Positions 6,896-15,550 of a DNA stretch of 64,000 nt are shown in pieces. The notes under the pieces are model-generated. The model did not search any database. It saw nothing but the letters and a program-made list of their open reading frames with translations, and was not told the DNA's origin. A program made the position numbers and the translations under genes. The DNA comes from Pelosinus sp. IPA-1. Its GTDB lineage: Bacteria; Bacillota; Negativicutes; DSM-13327. Location: positions 114,743 through 178,742 of the forward strand of contig NZ_BSVC01000010.1 of the NCBI RefSeq assembly GCF_030269905.1. The letters are read 5' to 3'. The first letter of the stretch is position 1, and the number at the start of each line of letters is the position of its first letter.

Positions 6896-8728
6896 CTATG
6901 GTATCCGTACCGTTTTATCTTCAAACACGACATCAGGGATGAAAATAAAGTCAATGGCTCCCTTGCTACGCAACGTATCCATTTGCGCTTTTAGATCCTT
7001 TTCTTTAATCCACAAATTTCTATTACTATCAAAGGTTTCTAATTCAAAAGCGAACTTTGTTCCAGTATTAGCTAGAGTCGTCTCTGCTATTTTTCCTAAC
7101 CACTGTAAGTAGTCACCATTTTGTTTTTGGTGAAAAGGATAAGTCCTTATCACAGTGTAGTTAAAAGAATCTAAGTAACTCCCGAAATCCCGATCTTGCT
7201 CTTTATTAAGCAGGTCCTCTGCAGCTATGCTTTGCGCAAACAATGCATATGGTCGATAGGTATGAACGGAATTCATCATTTGAATCGTTAGATTTTGCAC
7301 AGCCTCTTTTTGCATTTTCGTCCATTGACTGCGAGTCGACTCATCTTTTAAAACTTCGGCCGTAAGCTCTTTGTTAAATTTACTTTGAAAGCTTGCTTTC
7401 GCTGCTGACGAAAAGTCTTCAATAGTTGTAGGATACAAATCATCTTGAAAAAGTACTCCATCTACATACGTATAGGCAGCTAAATCAGCATAAAGTTCAA
7501 CAAGTTTTTTCTGTACTATTGGACTAAAAGGTGTCGCCCTAGTATATCGACTATTATTCTGAACATCTGATATTATGAATCCATCCTCTGGATGTTCTTT
7601 AGTAAGCCACTGGGAGGACAAATCTGGCATCACAGCATATACTAAAAAGCCTCCCTCGCGAAGTTTGCTGGCTATATGACTAAAAATATCGGCTTTTACA
7701 GGCATTACCGTTGTATAAAAGTAGGCACTTTCTATATCCTTATTTTCATTGGTAAATGCTCTTAAAAAGACGGTGTTAATACCTGTTTTATTAAACCTAG
7801 CGATAGCAAGATTTAAGTTATTATCCGTTGTACGTAAGCTATTCGAATCGTAGATAGCATCAATATCTAACCGAGCAGCCCTCATAGGATTATTGTCTAG
7901 TCCTCCACTCTTAACGAAAGAAGCAAAAGATGATACAGTAGGATTTTTCATGATAATCCCTCGACGCGCTTCAACTAAGCTCTTTTGACCAACTTCATTC
8001 ATTCCGCCACCCAATGCAAACATTGACTCAAAACCCTTATTTTTTGCAATTTCTATGGCGGTAAGATTATACTCACCGTAAGGCCAAACTAGCGCCTGGA
8101 CTTTATGTCCTAGCTCTTTTTCAAATACTTTTTGAGATTGCTCTAAATCATCGGAAACCCTTTTCGTATACTCTTCCATGTTTTCATAATGGTCATTTGC
8201 ATAAGTACGAGTCGACAATAATTCTCCCCGATCACCTTGAGGATCCATTACCGCAAAACGATGGGACCTAAAAGAATGAGAAGCGATTGTAACTAGGCCT
8301 GAGGCCTCCATCTCTCTTATTTGCTGCCAGTTTACCATCTTCCCTACGTCAGCAGGAGCATAATCTAGCCAAGAACCAACAATAGCAAGCATAGCAGGAT
8401 AGTTATATTGTTTGAGCAAAGGATATACTTCATTGTAAAAGGAAATATATCCATCATCAAATGTGAGCATGACTGGTTTTTCCGGTAATGGTGCCCCATC
8501 TTTCGTAAATGCAATATATTGTTCCAACGAAATAGGGTGGTAACCATTGGCCTTTAAGTAGGATAAATGACTAATTAGTGTTTCTTTCGTAACTGTATAT
8601 TCATTATTGATAGTTCCCCCTACGTCATGGTAACAGATAATGGGTACACCTCTATCTGCTGCCATGGCATTAGAAGAAAAAATAAACTGAAAGACAGCTA
8701 CCAAAGTAATAATCCATCTCTTTGGCAT
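6896..8728 (-). CDS. pgaB: Poly-beta-1,6-GlcNAc N-deacetylase
   Basis: Partly removes acetyl groups from PNAG in the periplasm, which is needed for export. A signal peptide (1-23, ending NAMAAD) leads into a polysaccharide-deacetylase domain (about 27-270). Its metal-site residues are visible: YHDVGG, LTFDDGY (Asp91, Asp92) and SHSFRSH (His151, His155). The second half (about 280-600) matches the PgaB glycoside-hydrolase-like domain, with VDGVLFQDD. The total of 610 residues is close to the two-domain E. coli protein; staphylococcal IcaB has only the first domain. No lipobox Cys is seen, unlike in E. coli PgaB. Confidence 0.92.
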   Translation of the reverse strand: MPKRWIITLVAVFQFIFSSNAMAADRGVPIICYHDVGGTINNEYTVTKETLISHLSYLKANGYHPISLEQYIAFTKDGAPLPEKPVMLTFDDGYISFYNEVYPLLKQYNYPAMLAIVGSWLDYAPADVGKMVNWQQIREMEASGLVTIASHSFRSHRFAVMDPQGDRGELLSTRTYANDHYENMEEYTKRVSDDLEQSQKVFEKELGHKVQALVWPYGEYNLTAIEIAKNKGFESMFALGGGMNEVGQKSLVEARRGIIMKNPTVSSFASFVKSGGLDNNPMRAARLDIDAIYDSNSLRTTDNNLNLAIARFNKTGINTVFLRAFTNENKDIESAYFYTTVMPVKADIFSHIASKLREGGFLVYAVMPDLSSQWLTKEHPEDGFIISDVQNNSRYTRATPFSPIVQKKLVELYADLAAYTYVDGVLFQDDLYPTTIEDFSSAAKASFQSKFNKELTAEVLKDESTRSQWTKMQKEAVQNLTIQMMNSVHTYRPYALFAQSIAAEDLLNKEQDRDFGSYLDSFNYTVIRTYPFHQKQNGDYLQWLGKIAETTLANTGTKFAFELETFDSNRNLWIKEKDLKAQMDTLRSKGAIDFIFIPDVVFEDKTVRIP

Positions 8729-8751
8729 AGGATCCTCTCCTTTTTTACTTC

Positions 8752-11058
8752 TTACCAGATAATTTGATACTGAAGATCATATTGACGAGATCCAAAATGT
8801 AAACCACTTGAATTGAGGAGACGATTTGTCCTTGCACCATATTCTGCTCCCACAATCAACGCATGATTGGGAGAAAAATTATGTCCATACTCCAAACGGA
8901 AACTTGGTTCAAAGTCATTTGGATCTGGCCTATCCCTGCCCCAAGCTAAGGTAGTAGTAGCTTCCCAGTAACCTTTAGGAATGACCCAACGTTGGGTGAA
9001 ACCAGTTCCATAAGCCTGCCTAACGGTAGGACTTTCATACACTGTATCAAGTCCATTAATTTGTTGAAGTTTATAGTTACTACGATTAACAAAAACAAAC
9101 CAATCTACACTTTTCCTTTCATTGTCAAACAAGGTACGATCCCATCTAAGATCATAACTATTCACTTGATTGCCATCGCTATAAAGGCCGCGAGTAAAGT
9201 TAAAGGAATACGTATCTTTTAGACCTACTTGCCGTGTAAATCCTATCCGATAATTTGATGACATAATACGCCCTAGAAGTTCTGCATTTGCTGGGTTTAA
9301 TGCCTGTACATCCAAAATAGGAGTTCTTTCAAAGTCTAAGTTTAATACTGCATGATCATTAAAATAGTAATTATTATAAACACGATACCCTGAAAAGGTT
9401 CCACTGCTTTGATAACTATCTACCCATAATCTCGTATCAAACTTCATTCCAAGATATTGTAAACCTATTGATTTGCTTTTCAGAGTGGTACTTTCATTAA
9501 CGTCTTTATCGGTAATACGATTTGTACCAATGCTAGCTAATACAGAATAGCTGCCACCAATGTTCTGATCCGAAGTAACCACAAACTGCCTGGATTCAAT
9601 TCCCTTATAGTCGGAAGTATAGATATAGGAAAAATCCGCTCCTCCTTTACGCCTACTGTCATAGCTCGCAATTGCTGCTTGGCTTATGGCATTTCGAGCA
9701 TATTTCTCTCTGAGAATACCAACAGCTTGACCTGCTGCATGATAGTCACCCACAGTTACAGCACTCTCTACCATTCCCGCGTTACCCACTAACTGTCCAC
9801 CAGGCAGTTTTGCTAAAGCTGCAAATTGTTCATAAGCCTGACGAGGCATTTGGTTATCAGCTAAGGAACTGGCCATTTCCTGACGAAAAGCTGGAATATC
9901 GGGAAATTGTTCAACTACTAATCCATAAATGGATTTACCTGCCGCATACCGATTTTTAGCAACAAAATCATAGGCATCATCTAAAATAACCTCGGCACGT
10001 TTGGGATCTTCCTTCAATACTTGCCGGTAAAGTTCTGTCCCCTTCGCCACATTCCCCTCAGCCATATAAGAATAGGCTAGGCCTAATTTTACGTTAACTG
10101 AATTAGGGTCACGCTTTAATATATGTTCGTATACTTTCTCTGCCTTCTGCAATTGTCCACTGCGAAGATAAGAATCTCCTAACGCTTGAAGACCAAAATT
10201 AGGGATCTTGCCGTAATCAGGCCATAAACGTTCACCTTCAGAGATAGCTGTTTTATAATCTGCATTCAATCTTAAAGCAGTAATATAATCACCCTGCATC
10301 CACACATCAGCCGTTCCATCTTGAATATATGGTTTGAGCAAAAGAATAGCTCTAGCTTCATCCCCAACTCTTATGTATGAAATTGCCATGTCATAGTTTA
10401 TCTGACGTCGTTTATTTATTCCTTCATCACCTGCTGGAACTAAACTAAGTGCCTTTTCAAAATCAGCTACAGCAGCCGTATGTTGGTTCATCAAGACTAA
10501 TACTGACGCTCTACTGAGATATACATCTATATCATCAGGATTTTTATCTAAAAGTAACTTATATATCTTATTACCAGCCTCTACTTCACCCATCCGCAGC
10601 AATGACTGCGCTTCCCATATTAAAGCTTTGTGATCACCAGTTACTGCAACTTCATGAAATAGTTTTTGGGCTGCTTTATAGTCGCCTGTTTGATAATAAG
10701 CTCCTGCTACACTAACTTTTACATATGTAGGCACTGTTTTACTATTTAACTTTTCAAACATCTCAATCGCTGCTAAATTATTACCTGCCCAGTTAAGAAC
10801 AACGACATAATCATATTGAACTTCTTTATTATCAGGATATTTCTGATACAACTGCTTGAAAATATCTAAAGATTCGGAAAATTGTTGAGACCTAGCTAGT
10901 GCAATTGCATATTCTTTAGCAGCTACTAAATTTTCTTTATTTTGATTATAAGTTAGTTGCTTTTCTGACAGATTCGGATCTTCAGCAGCAATAACTACCC
11001 CAAGATTCGACAACATTAACGTAAAGCATAATCCTGATATCCAATTTCCTACTTTCAT
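8752..11058 (-). CDS. pgaA: PNAG export outer-membrane porin with TPR repeats
   Basis: Exports PNAG across the outer membrane. 768 residues: signal peptide (1-25), a long helical TPR region (about 30-470) with repeated A..Y...G.Y..A patterns, then a beta-rich barrel of about 290 residues. The barrel has alternating aromatic strands and ends in the aromatic residue Trp (QYQIIW), as outer-membrane barrels do. This is the PgaA layout. Its presence shows that the organism has an outer membrane. It is the first gene of the pga operon and its promoter overlaps a near-perfect Fur box. Confidence 0.9.
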   Translation of the reverse strand: MKVGNWISGLCFTLMLSNLGVVIAAEDPNLSEKQLTYNQNKENLVAAKEYAIALARSQQFSESLDIFKQLYQKYPDNKEVQYDYVVVLNWAGNNLAAIEMFEKLNSKTVPTYVKVSVAGAYYQTGDYKAAQKLFHEVAVTGDHKALIWEAQSLLRMGEVEAGNKIYKLLLDKNPDDIDVYLSRASVLVLMNQHTAAVADFEKALSLVPAGDEGINKRRQINYDMAISYIRVGDEARAILLLKPYIQDGTADVWMQGDYITALRLNADYKTAISEGERLWPDYGKIPNFGLQALGDSYLRSGQLQKAEKVYEHILKRDPNSVNVKLGLAYSYMAEGNVAKGTELYRQVLKEDPKRAEVILDDAYDFVAKNRYAAGKSIYGLVVEQFPDIPAFRQEMASSLADNQMPRQAYEQFAALAKLPGGQLVGNAGMVESAVTVGDYHAAGQAVGILREKYARNAISQAAIASYDSRRKGGADFSYIYTSDYKGIESRQFVVTSDQNIGGSYSVLASIGTNRITDKDVNESTTLKSKSIGLQYLGMKFDTRLWVDSYQSSGTFSGYRVYNNYYFNDHAVLNLDFERTPILDVQALNPANAELLGRIMSSNYRIGFTRQVGLKDTYSFNFTRGLYSDGNQVNSYDLRWDRTLFDNERKSVDWFVFVNRSNYKLQQINGLDTVYESPTVRQAYGTGFTQRWVIPKGYWEATTTLAWGRDRPDPNDFEPSFRLEYGHNFSPNHALIVGAEYGARTNRLLNSSGLHFGSRQYDLQYQIIW

Positions 11059-11156
11059 ATCTGCTCACCGTCCCCAAAATAGTTTAGTCTATTTGTCTAA
11101 AACCTTAAAAAGAGTATCCATTAAGGGATAATAATTCCATCTGCTATTTTAATAAT

Positions 11157-11185
11157 AGTATATATTGATAATTATTATCGGTCAA
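11157..11185 (-). promoter_or_regulatory. Promoter of the pga operon
   Basis: On the minus strand TTGACC (11180-11185) and TATACT (11157-11162) have a 17-base spacer, giving a leader of about 90 bases before pgaA. The spacer is filled by a Fur-type operator. Confidence 0.8.
11166..11180. promoter_or_regulatory. Fur box inside the pga promoter
   Basis: On the minus strand CGATAATAATTATCA matches TGATAATNATTATCA at 13 of 14 defined positions. It occupies the spacer between the -35 and -10 boxes, the classic place for a repressor to block polymerase. Fur binding is inferred from sequence only; related regulators such as Zur or PerR use similar boxes. Confidence 0.7.
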
Positions 11186-11282
11186 TATATATTTTCTCTT
11201 TATTGTTGTTATTTATTATATTTTTTCTTTATACACTTCTTACCATCTTTTTTATACTTAGTTACCAACATATTCACACAAT

Positions 11283-11333
11283 AAAAAAGGTGAATAGAAC
11301 TCTACCCCCTTGTAGAACTCCATTCACCTTTTT
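11283..11333 (-). terminator. Terminator of the chemosensory operon
   Basis: AAAAAGGTGAATGGAGTTCTAC and its near-complement form a long stem on the minus strand followed by six T, about 17 bases past the CheX stop codon. It is nearly symmetrical and could act both ways. Confidence 0.8.
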
Positions 11334-11349
11334 ATTTTAGAAAGATAAA

Positions 11350-11823
11350 CTATAAATAAGTCAATTCTAAATGTAGCTTTGTTTCCCCAGCCTCAAATTC
11401 CATCCTTAGTTGTGATACGTTCTTCTTATACAAAATAAAATGATTGTCACCCACAATTGTAAGTGGAGGTGTTATGCGATAATAATAACCCGTTCCCGCC
11501 AACAAGGCTTTCGCCCTTCCCGCTATCATATTCACTAGCTCAGCAACCCCATCATATAGTTCTTCATCTGCCAATTCTATTACCCTAATACCAGTCATAA
11601 AAGAAACAATTGTGGCTGCATGCTGTTTACTCATTGCCATAGACAATATTGCATTTCGCTCACTTAGAATCATCATGACTCCAGTGATTTCACCCTTACT
11701 GTTCTTGGAATTTTCAGCTTGCTGTTTAATCTCACAACATTCCAGGCCAACCATAGTACTAAATACATCCGACACAGCTTGGGCTAAGCATTTTTGCAAC
11801 AATATAGGATCTTCAATTTCCAT
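11350..11823 (-). CDS. cheX: CheX-type chemotaxis phosphatase
   Basis: Removes phosphate from CheY-P. 157 residues with the single CheC/CheX active-site helix: DGVAELVNMIAG carries the Glu and Asn, spaced E-x2-N, that position the water in this family. It lies directly after cheY (4 bases), at the end of the chemosensory operon, so its likely target is that CheY. The same fold occurs in FliY/CheC proteins, which usually have two such motifs; only one is seen here. Confidence 0.8.
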   Translation of the reverse strand: MEIEDPILLQKCLAQAVSDVFSTMVGLECCEIKQQAENSKNSKGEITGVMMILSERNAILSMAMSKQHAATIVSFMTGIRVIELADEELYDGVAELVNMIAGRAKALLAGTGYYYRITPPLTIVGDNHFILYKKNVSQLRMEFEAGETKLHLELTYL

Positions 11824-11827
11824 ATCA

Positions 11828-12202
11828 TTACATCCCCTCTCCCATACATTCTAATACTTTCTTCATTAATTCTTCAATAGTAAATGGTTTTACTAGATAA
11901 TTAATGGCTCCAGCTTGAATGGCTCTTATAATATTTTCTTTTTCACTCTCCGTGGTAACCATCATAATGGGTATATGTTTTAAGGAGGCTGTATTTTTAA
12001 CCTTTTCTAAGAAAACTAAACCATCCATCCCTGGCATATTCCAATCTAATAAAATTAGAAGGATCTCTTCACCAGACTGTTCTAGTATAGTGAAAGCCTC
12101 CATCCCATCTGCGGCTTCCACTAGTTCGTAATCAAGCAATTCGACTCCGCTACGAATAATTTTTCGGATGATGGCCGAGTCATCTACTGATAATATTTTC
12201 AC
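11828..12202 (-). CDS. cheY: CheY-type single-domain response regulator
   Basis: A receiver domain only, 124 residues, which presumably carries the signal from the CheA of this operon. The acidic pair in LSVDDS, the phospho-acceptor Asp in LILLDWNMPGMDG (Asp53), the Thr in MVTTE and the Lys in YLVKPF are all present. The start is a GTG with AAGGAG eight bases upstream; the first possible codon nine bases earlier lies within the ribosome site. It overlaps the end of cheR by about 23 bases. Confidence 0.88.
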   Translation of the reverse strand: MKILSVDDSAIIRKIIRSGVELLDYELVEAADGMEAFTILEQSGEEILLILLDWNMPGMDGLVFLEKVKNTASLKHIPIMMVTTESEKENIIRAIQAGAINYLVKPFTIEELMKKVLECMGEGM

Positions 12203-13055
12203 AACTCCCACTCCTTACGCGATAAAAATTGGCATTTTTATAATTCTCGGCTTCATAGCATTCTTTATAATCCAAAAAGACTTCTGAGTTCCCTAAAATT
12301 AATACACCCTTAAGTAAGAGGGATTTGTTAATTTTTCTGAAGACTTCTTCTTTGAATTGCTCGGAAAAATAGATCGCTACATACCGGAAAAAGATTACAT
12401 CAAATAAACCTAAACTTGCAAAACTATTTTGCAAGTTAAATTGCCTGAATTGAACACTATTCTTAATTTTTTCGTCCAATAACCAAATACGCCCTTCCTG
12501 ACGAAAATATTTATCTCGATAGCTCTCTTGCATTCCACGCACCATGGAAATATTGTCATACTTACCCATTTTAGCCATGCGCAGCACAGTGTGGGAAATA
12601 TCAGTGGCAATTATTTCGAAATGATCTAGGGTAACATCTTTAATGTTCTGCTCTGCCAGGTAATTATCAATACACATGGCGATTGAATAGGGCTCTTGTC
12701 CCGTGGCACAGGCAGCACTCCAAATTCGAATTTTTCCACATACACCTTGCCTAATTTGCTCAATGTATTCTGGCAACAACTTATCCTCTAATGCTTGCCA
12801 AGGAGTTTTATCTCTAAACCATAAGGTTTCATTTGTTGTGATGGCATCAATAATTTGTTCCGCCAGGGTTGTCTGTTTCTGCTGGCTTAGCATGCGATAT
12901 AGTTCATCAAAACTAGATAAGCCAAATGTAATTAAAAATTTGGAAAGCCGACTCTCAATCAAATAGGCTTTCTCATCGCGAATGACAATTCCACACTGTT
13001 CTTCAATGTATTTTTGAAATAAATGAAATGCTTGGGACGACAAGTTGGTACTCAT
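12180..13055 (-). CDS. cheR: CheR chemoreceptor glutamate methyltransferase
   Basis: Transfers methyl groups from S-adenosylmethionine to receptor glutamates for adaptation. 291 residues: an N-terminal helical CheR domain (1-80) and a SAM-binding Rossmann domain with IWSAACATGQEPYSIA. The late motif FFRYVAIYF replaces the more common FCRNVLIYF, a mild deviation. No cheB methylesterase is found in this operon, so demethylation must be encoded elsewhere. The gene begins 33 bases after the receptor gene. Confidence 0.9.
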   Translation of the reverse strand: MSTNLSSQAFHLFQKYIEEQCGIVIRDEKAYLIESRLSKFLITFGLSSFDELYRMLSQQKQTTLAEQIIDAITTNETLWFRDKTPWQALEDKLLPEYIEQIRQGVCGKIRIWSAACATGQEPYSIAMCIDNYLAEQNIKDVTLDHFEIIATDISHTVLRMAKMGKYDNISMVRGMQESYRDKYFRQEGRIWLLDEKIKNSVQFRQFNLQNSFASLGLFDVIFFRYVAIYFSEQFKEEVFRKINKSLLLKGVLILGNSEVFLDYKECYEAENYKNANFYRVRSGSCENIISR

Positions 13056-13088
13056 TGATCATCCCCCCTATATTAATAATGAATTAAT

Positions 13089-15110
13089 TTATACAGTAAA
13101 GCGTTTTGCCAATTCTTGCAATTTATTAGACACAATTACAAGTTTATCCGCAGCCTCAGTTGTTTGAACTCCCTTTGCTGCCGTATTATTAGAAGCTTTA
13201 TCCATCTCATTAATACTTCTAAATATTTCCTCTACATTTACAGCAATTTTTTGTGAAGCATTCGCTACATCTTTCATTCCCACAGAAGCACTTTCTGTAT
13301 TTTTGGCCAAATCCCCCGCCGTCAAGGATAGATCGCCAACTGAGCGAGCAATCTCTTTTACTCCTAGAGTACTTTCTGCCGCACCTCTTGCTACATCACG
13401 AGATTTTTCTGCAATATCACCAATTTCATTTGATATAACATTCACTTTTTCGGCAGCGATAATTACGGCGGCCGAAATATCCCCAACGACAGCCGATTGT
13501 TCTGTGACCGCCACTGCAATGTTATTGCTATTGTCATTAATAGCGCTAATTACTTGAGTAATGCCACTTACCGCCTGAACAGCTTCTGCCATTTCCGCCT
13601 GCATTGTTTCTATCTGATTGGCAATCTCATCTGTTGCCCCTGAAGTTTGTTTTGCTAATTCCTTAACTTCATTGGCTACAACGGCAAACCCCTTCCCTGC
13701 ATCACCTGCACCTGCAGCTTCTATGGCTGCATTTAAGGCTAGCATATTGGTTTGATCTGCAATATCATTAATTAAATTTATTACCTTACCTATCTGTCTT
13801 GATACACTACTTAACTTTTGTATAATAACAGTAGTTTCCTGAGCTCTCATTTCTGCATCTTTTGCTACAGAAATTGAACGTTCGCAATTCTTACTTACTT
13901 CACTTAACGATGAATTTATCTCTTTAACAGCAGTCACTACATCTGTTACAGAGCATGAAACATCTTTTGCAGAACCAGCAACCAAATTGATCCCGCCGGA
14001 TATTTTATCTACCAGAATACTAACTTGATCCAAGTTAACGGAAGCCTGCTCAGAAGCTGATGCTAAGCTATGAATCGTTGCAGATATTTCTTCCGTGGCA
14101 GCAGAAATGGAATTAATGTTACCACTGAGCTCTAGAGATGTGATTGCTCCATTATTCACGCTCACAGTAATTGCTTCAGTAGCTTCGCTTGCCCCACTAA
14201 TAACAGCGCTCATCTCTTCGCTATTGGCTGCTACCACTTCAGCAACAGACAACATATTACTAGAAGATTCATTTAAGATAATGGCTGTATCGTATATTTC
14301 CTTGTTCATGTGATGCATCGTTTCCACCAGTCTATTAAAAGACAAAATTAACTTCCCCATCTCATCTTCAGAATTCACCTTGCCCTGCACAGTAAGATCT
14401 CCTCTCTCGACTTGGGCCATGAGAGACTGTAATTCTTTTACTGAGTTTGTACTAAGGCGTGTAATCAAAACAACGAGAGTAAGAGCCGCTAAAAAACTGA
14501 CTACAAGTAAAATCGACATATTCTTGGTGGCTGCCTTTGTTATTGCGGAATTACTTGCTGCTTTCTGACCAGCTTGCGCCATTTGCAACTCCATTAAGCG
14601 ATCAATAATTTGACTGAGTTCTACTGAATATTGATTCCCTTGCGTCGAATAAAGAGCATAAGCTGCTTGATTCTGACCTGTCAACGTCAGCCGCAGAACA
14701 TCGTCCAAAATAACAGCCCATTTTCCTTGAATGGTTTTTAGCTTATTGAATTCCTGACGCACTTCTGGTGATTGAATATTTTTTTCAAAATTATTCAATT
14801 CCGTGTCCATTGTTTTATGCAACTCAGCTACAGTATTTACATACTGTTTCTTCTTCTCTATATCATCTTCTGAGATCAATTGTCCAATACTCACACGAAT
14901 ACGCTGATAAGCCATTCCAGCTTGTGCAATATCTCCAATCGATAGTGTATTTATCTCATATAACTCAGCATCAATTACCTCAATTTCTTGGATATTACGT
15001 ATACCTACTACCCCCACCAGGGCGGTAAGAATGACGATTATCATAAAGCTCACCATAAGTTTTTTACCAATGTTTAAGTTTCTAAACCATTGCACGCTAC
15101 CCTCTCCCAT
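13089..15110 (-). CDS. Methyl-accepting chemotaxis protein of the operon
   Basis: A membrane receptor that controls the operon's CheA through CheW. About 673 residues: a basic N-terminus, helix 1 ([16 protein letters not shown]), a four-helix-bundle sensor (about 40-200), helix 2 ([17 protein letters not shown]), HAMP, and a long signalling domain with hairpin tip [17 protein letters not shown]. The tip reads GAGDAGKGF where the other receptors here have RAGEQG(R/K)GF. The start at 15110 is preferred because an ATG 24 bases upstream lies inside cheW without a ribosome site. It begins 11 bases after cheW. Confidence 0.9.
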   Translation of the reverse strand: MGEGSVQWFRNLNIGKKLMVSFMIIVILTALVGVVGIRNIQEIEVIDAELYEINTLSIGDIAQAGMAYQRIRVSIGQLISEDDIEKKKQYVNTVAELHKTMDTELNNFEKNIQSPEVRQEFNKLKTIQGKWAVILDDVLRLTLTGQNQAAYALYSTQGNQYSVELSQIIDRLMELQMAQAGQKAASNSAITKAATKNMSILLVVSFLAALTLVVLITRLSTNSVKELQSLMAQVERGDLTVQGKVNSEDEMGKLILSFNRLVETMHHMNKEIYDTAIILNESSSNMLSVAEVVAANSEEMSAVISGASEATEAITVSVNNGAITSLELSGNINSISAATEEISATIHSLASASEQASVNLDQVSILVDKISGGINLVAGSAKDVSCSVTDVVTAVKEINSSLSEVSKNCERSISVAKDAEMRAQETTVIIQKLSSVSRQIGKVINLINDIADQTNMLALNAAIEAAGAGDAGKGFAVVANEVKELAKQTSGATDEIANQIETMQAEMAEAVQAVSGITQVISAINDNSNNIAVAVTEQSAVVGDISAAVIIAAEKVNVISNEIGDIAEKSRDVARGAAESTLGVKEIARSVGDLSLTAGDLAKNTESASVGMKDVANASQKIAVNVEEIFRSINEMDKASNNTAAKGVQTTEAADKLVIVSNKLQELAKRFTV

Positions 15111-15120
15111 CACATCTTCT

Positions 15121-15549
15121 TTATACAACATCAATTATTTTTTCTATATCTAGCAGTAACATAACCTGTTCATCTAGTTTTACTACTTCTGAAATAAATT
15201 GCCCTTCTACATTCCTTATATTCGCTGGCGGCAGTTCACACATCGCAGACGTTACATCAACTACTTCTCCCAAATTATCAATAAGAAACCCGATCTGCTC
15301 TCCATGAGATACCCTTTTAAGGATAATACACCGAGAACTTATCCTATCATTTTTCTCTACAAAATGTAATACTTCAGTCAAATCAAATAGGGTAACTACC
15401 TGTCCCCTTACATTTAATAATCCGACTATATGAGCTGCTCCACCGGGGACAGATGTATATTTGATATTACGATTAATTTCTTTCGCCAAGGTAATATCAA
15501 TACCACACAAGCTGCTTCCAAGATAAAAGGTCAAAACTTTTCCTGTCAT
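15121..15549 (-). CDS. cheW: CheW coupling protein
   Basis: Links receptor and CheA. 142 residues, a single CheW domain ([18 protein letters not shown], then [12 protein letters not shown] and EVVDVTSAM motifs). The ATG at 15549 is chosen because GGAGG lies nine bases upstream and the protein then begins like other CheW proteins; longer versions would read into cheA. One base separates it from the cheA stop codon, so the two are translationally coupled. Confidence 0.92.
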   Translation of the reverse strand: MTGKVLTFYLGSSLCGIDITLAKEINRNIKYTSVPGGAAHIVGLLNVRGQVVTLFDLTEVLHFVEKNDRISSRCIILKRVSHGEQIGFLIDNLGEVVDVTSAMCELPPANIRNVEGQFISEVVKLDEQVMLLLDIEKIIDVV

Positions 15550-15550
15550 G

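Noticed and set aside
13253..14568. Several plus-strand open frames opposite the chemoreceptor gene
   Set aside because: They are antisense shadows of a well-supported receptor gene, as are similar frames opposite the other receptors and in the nitrogenase genes.
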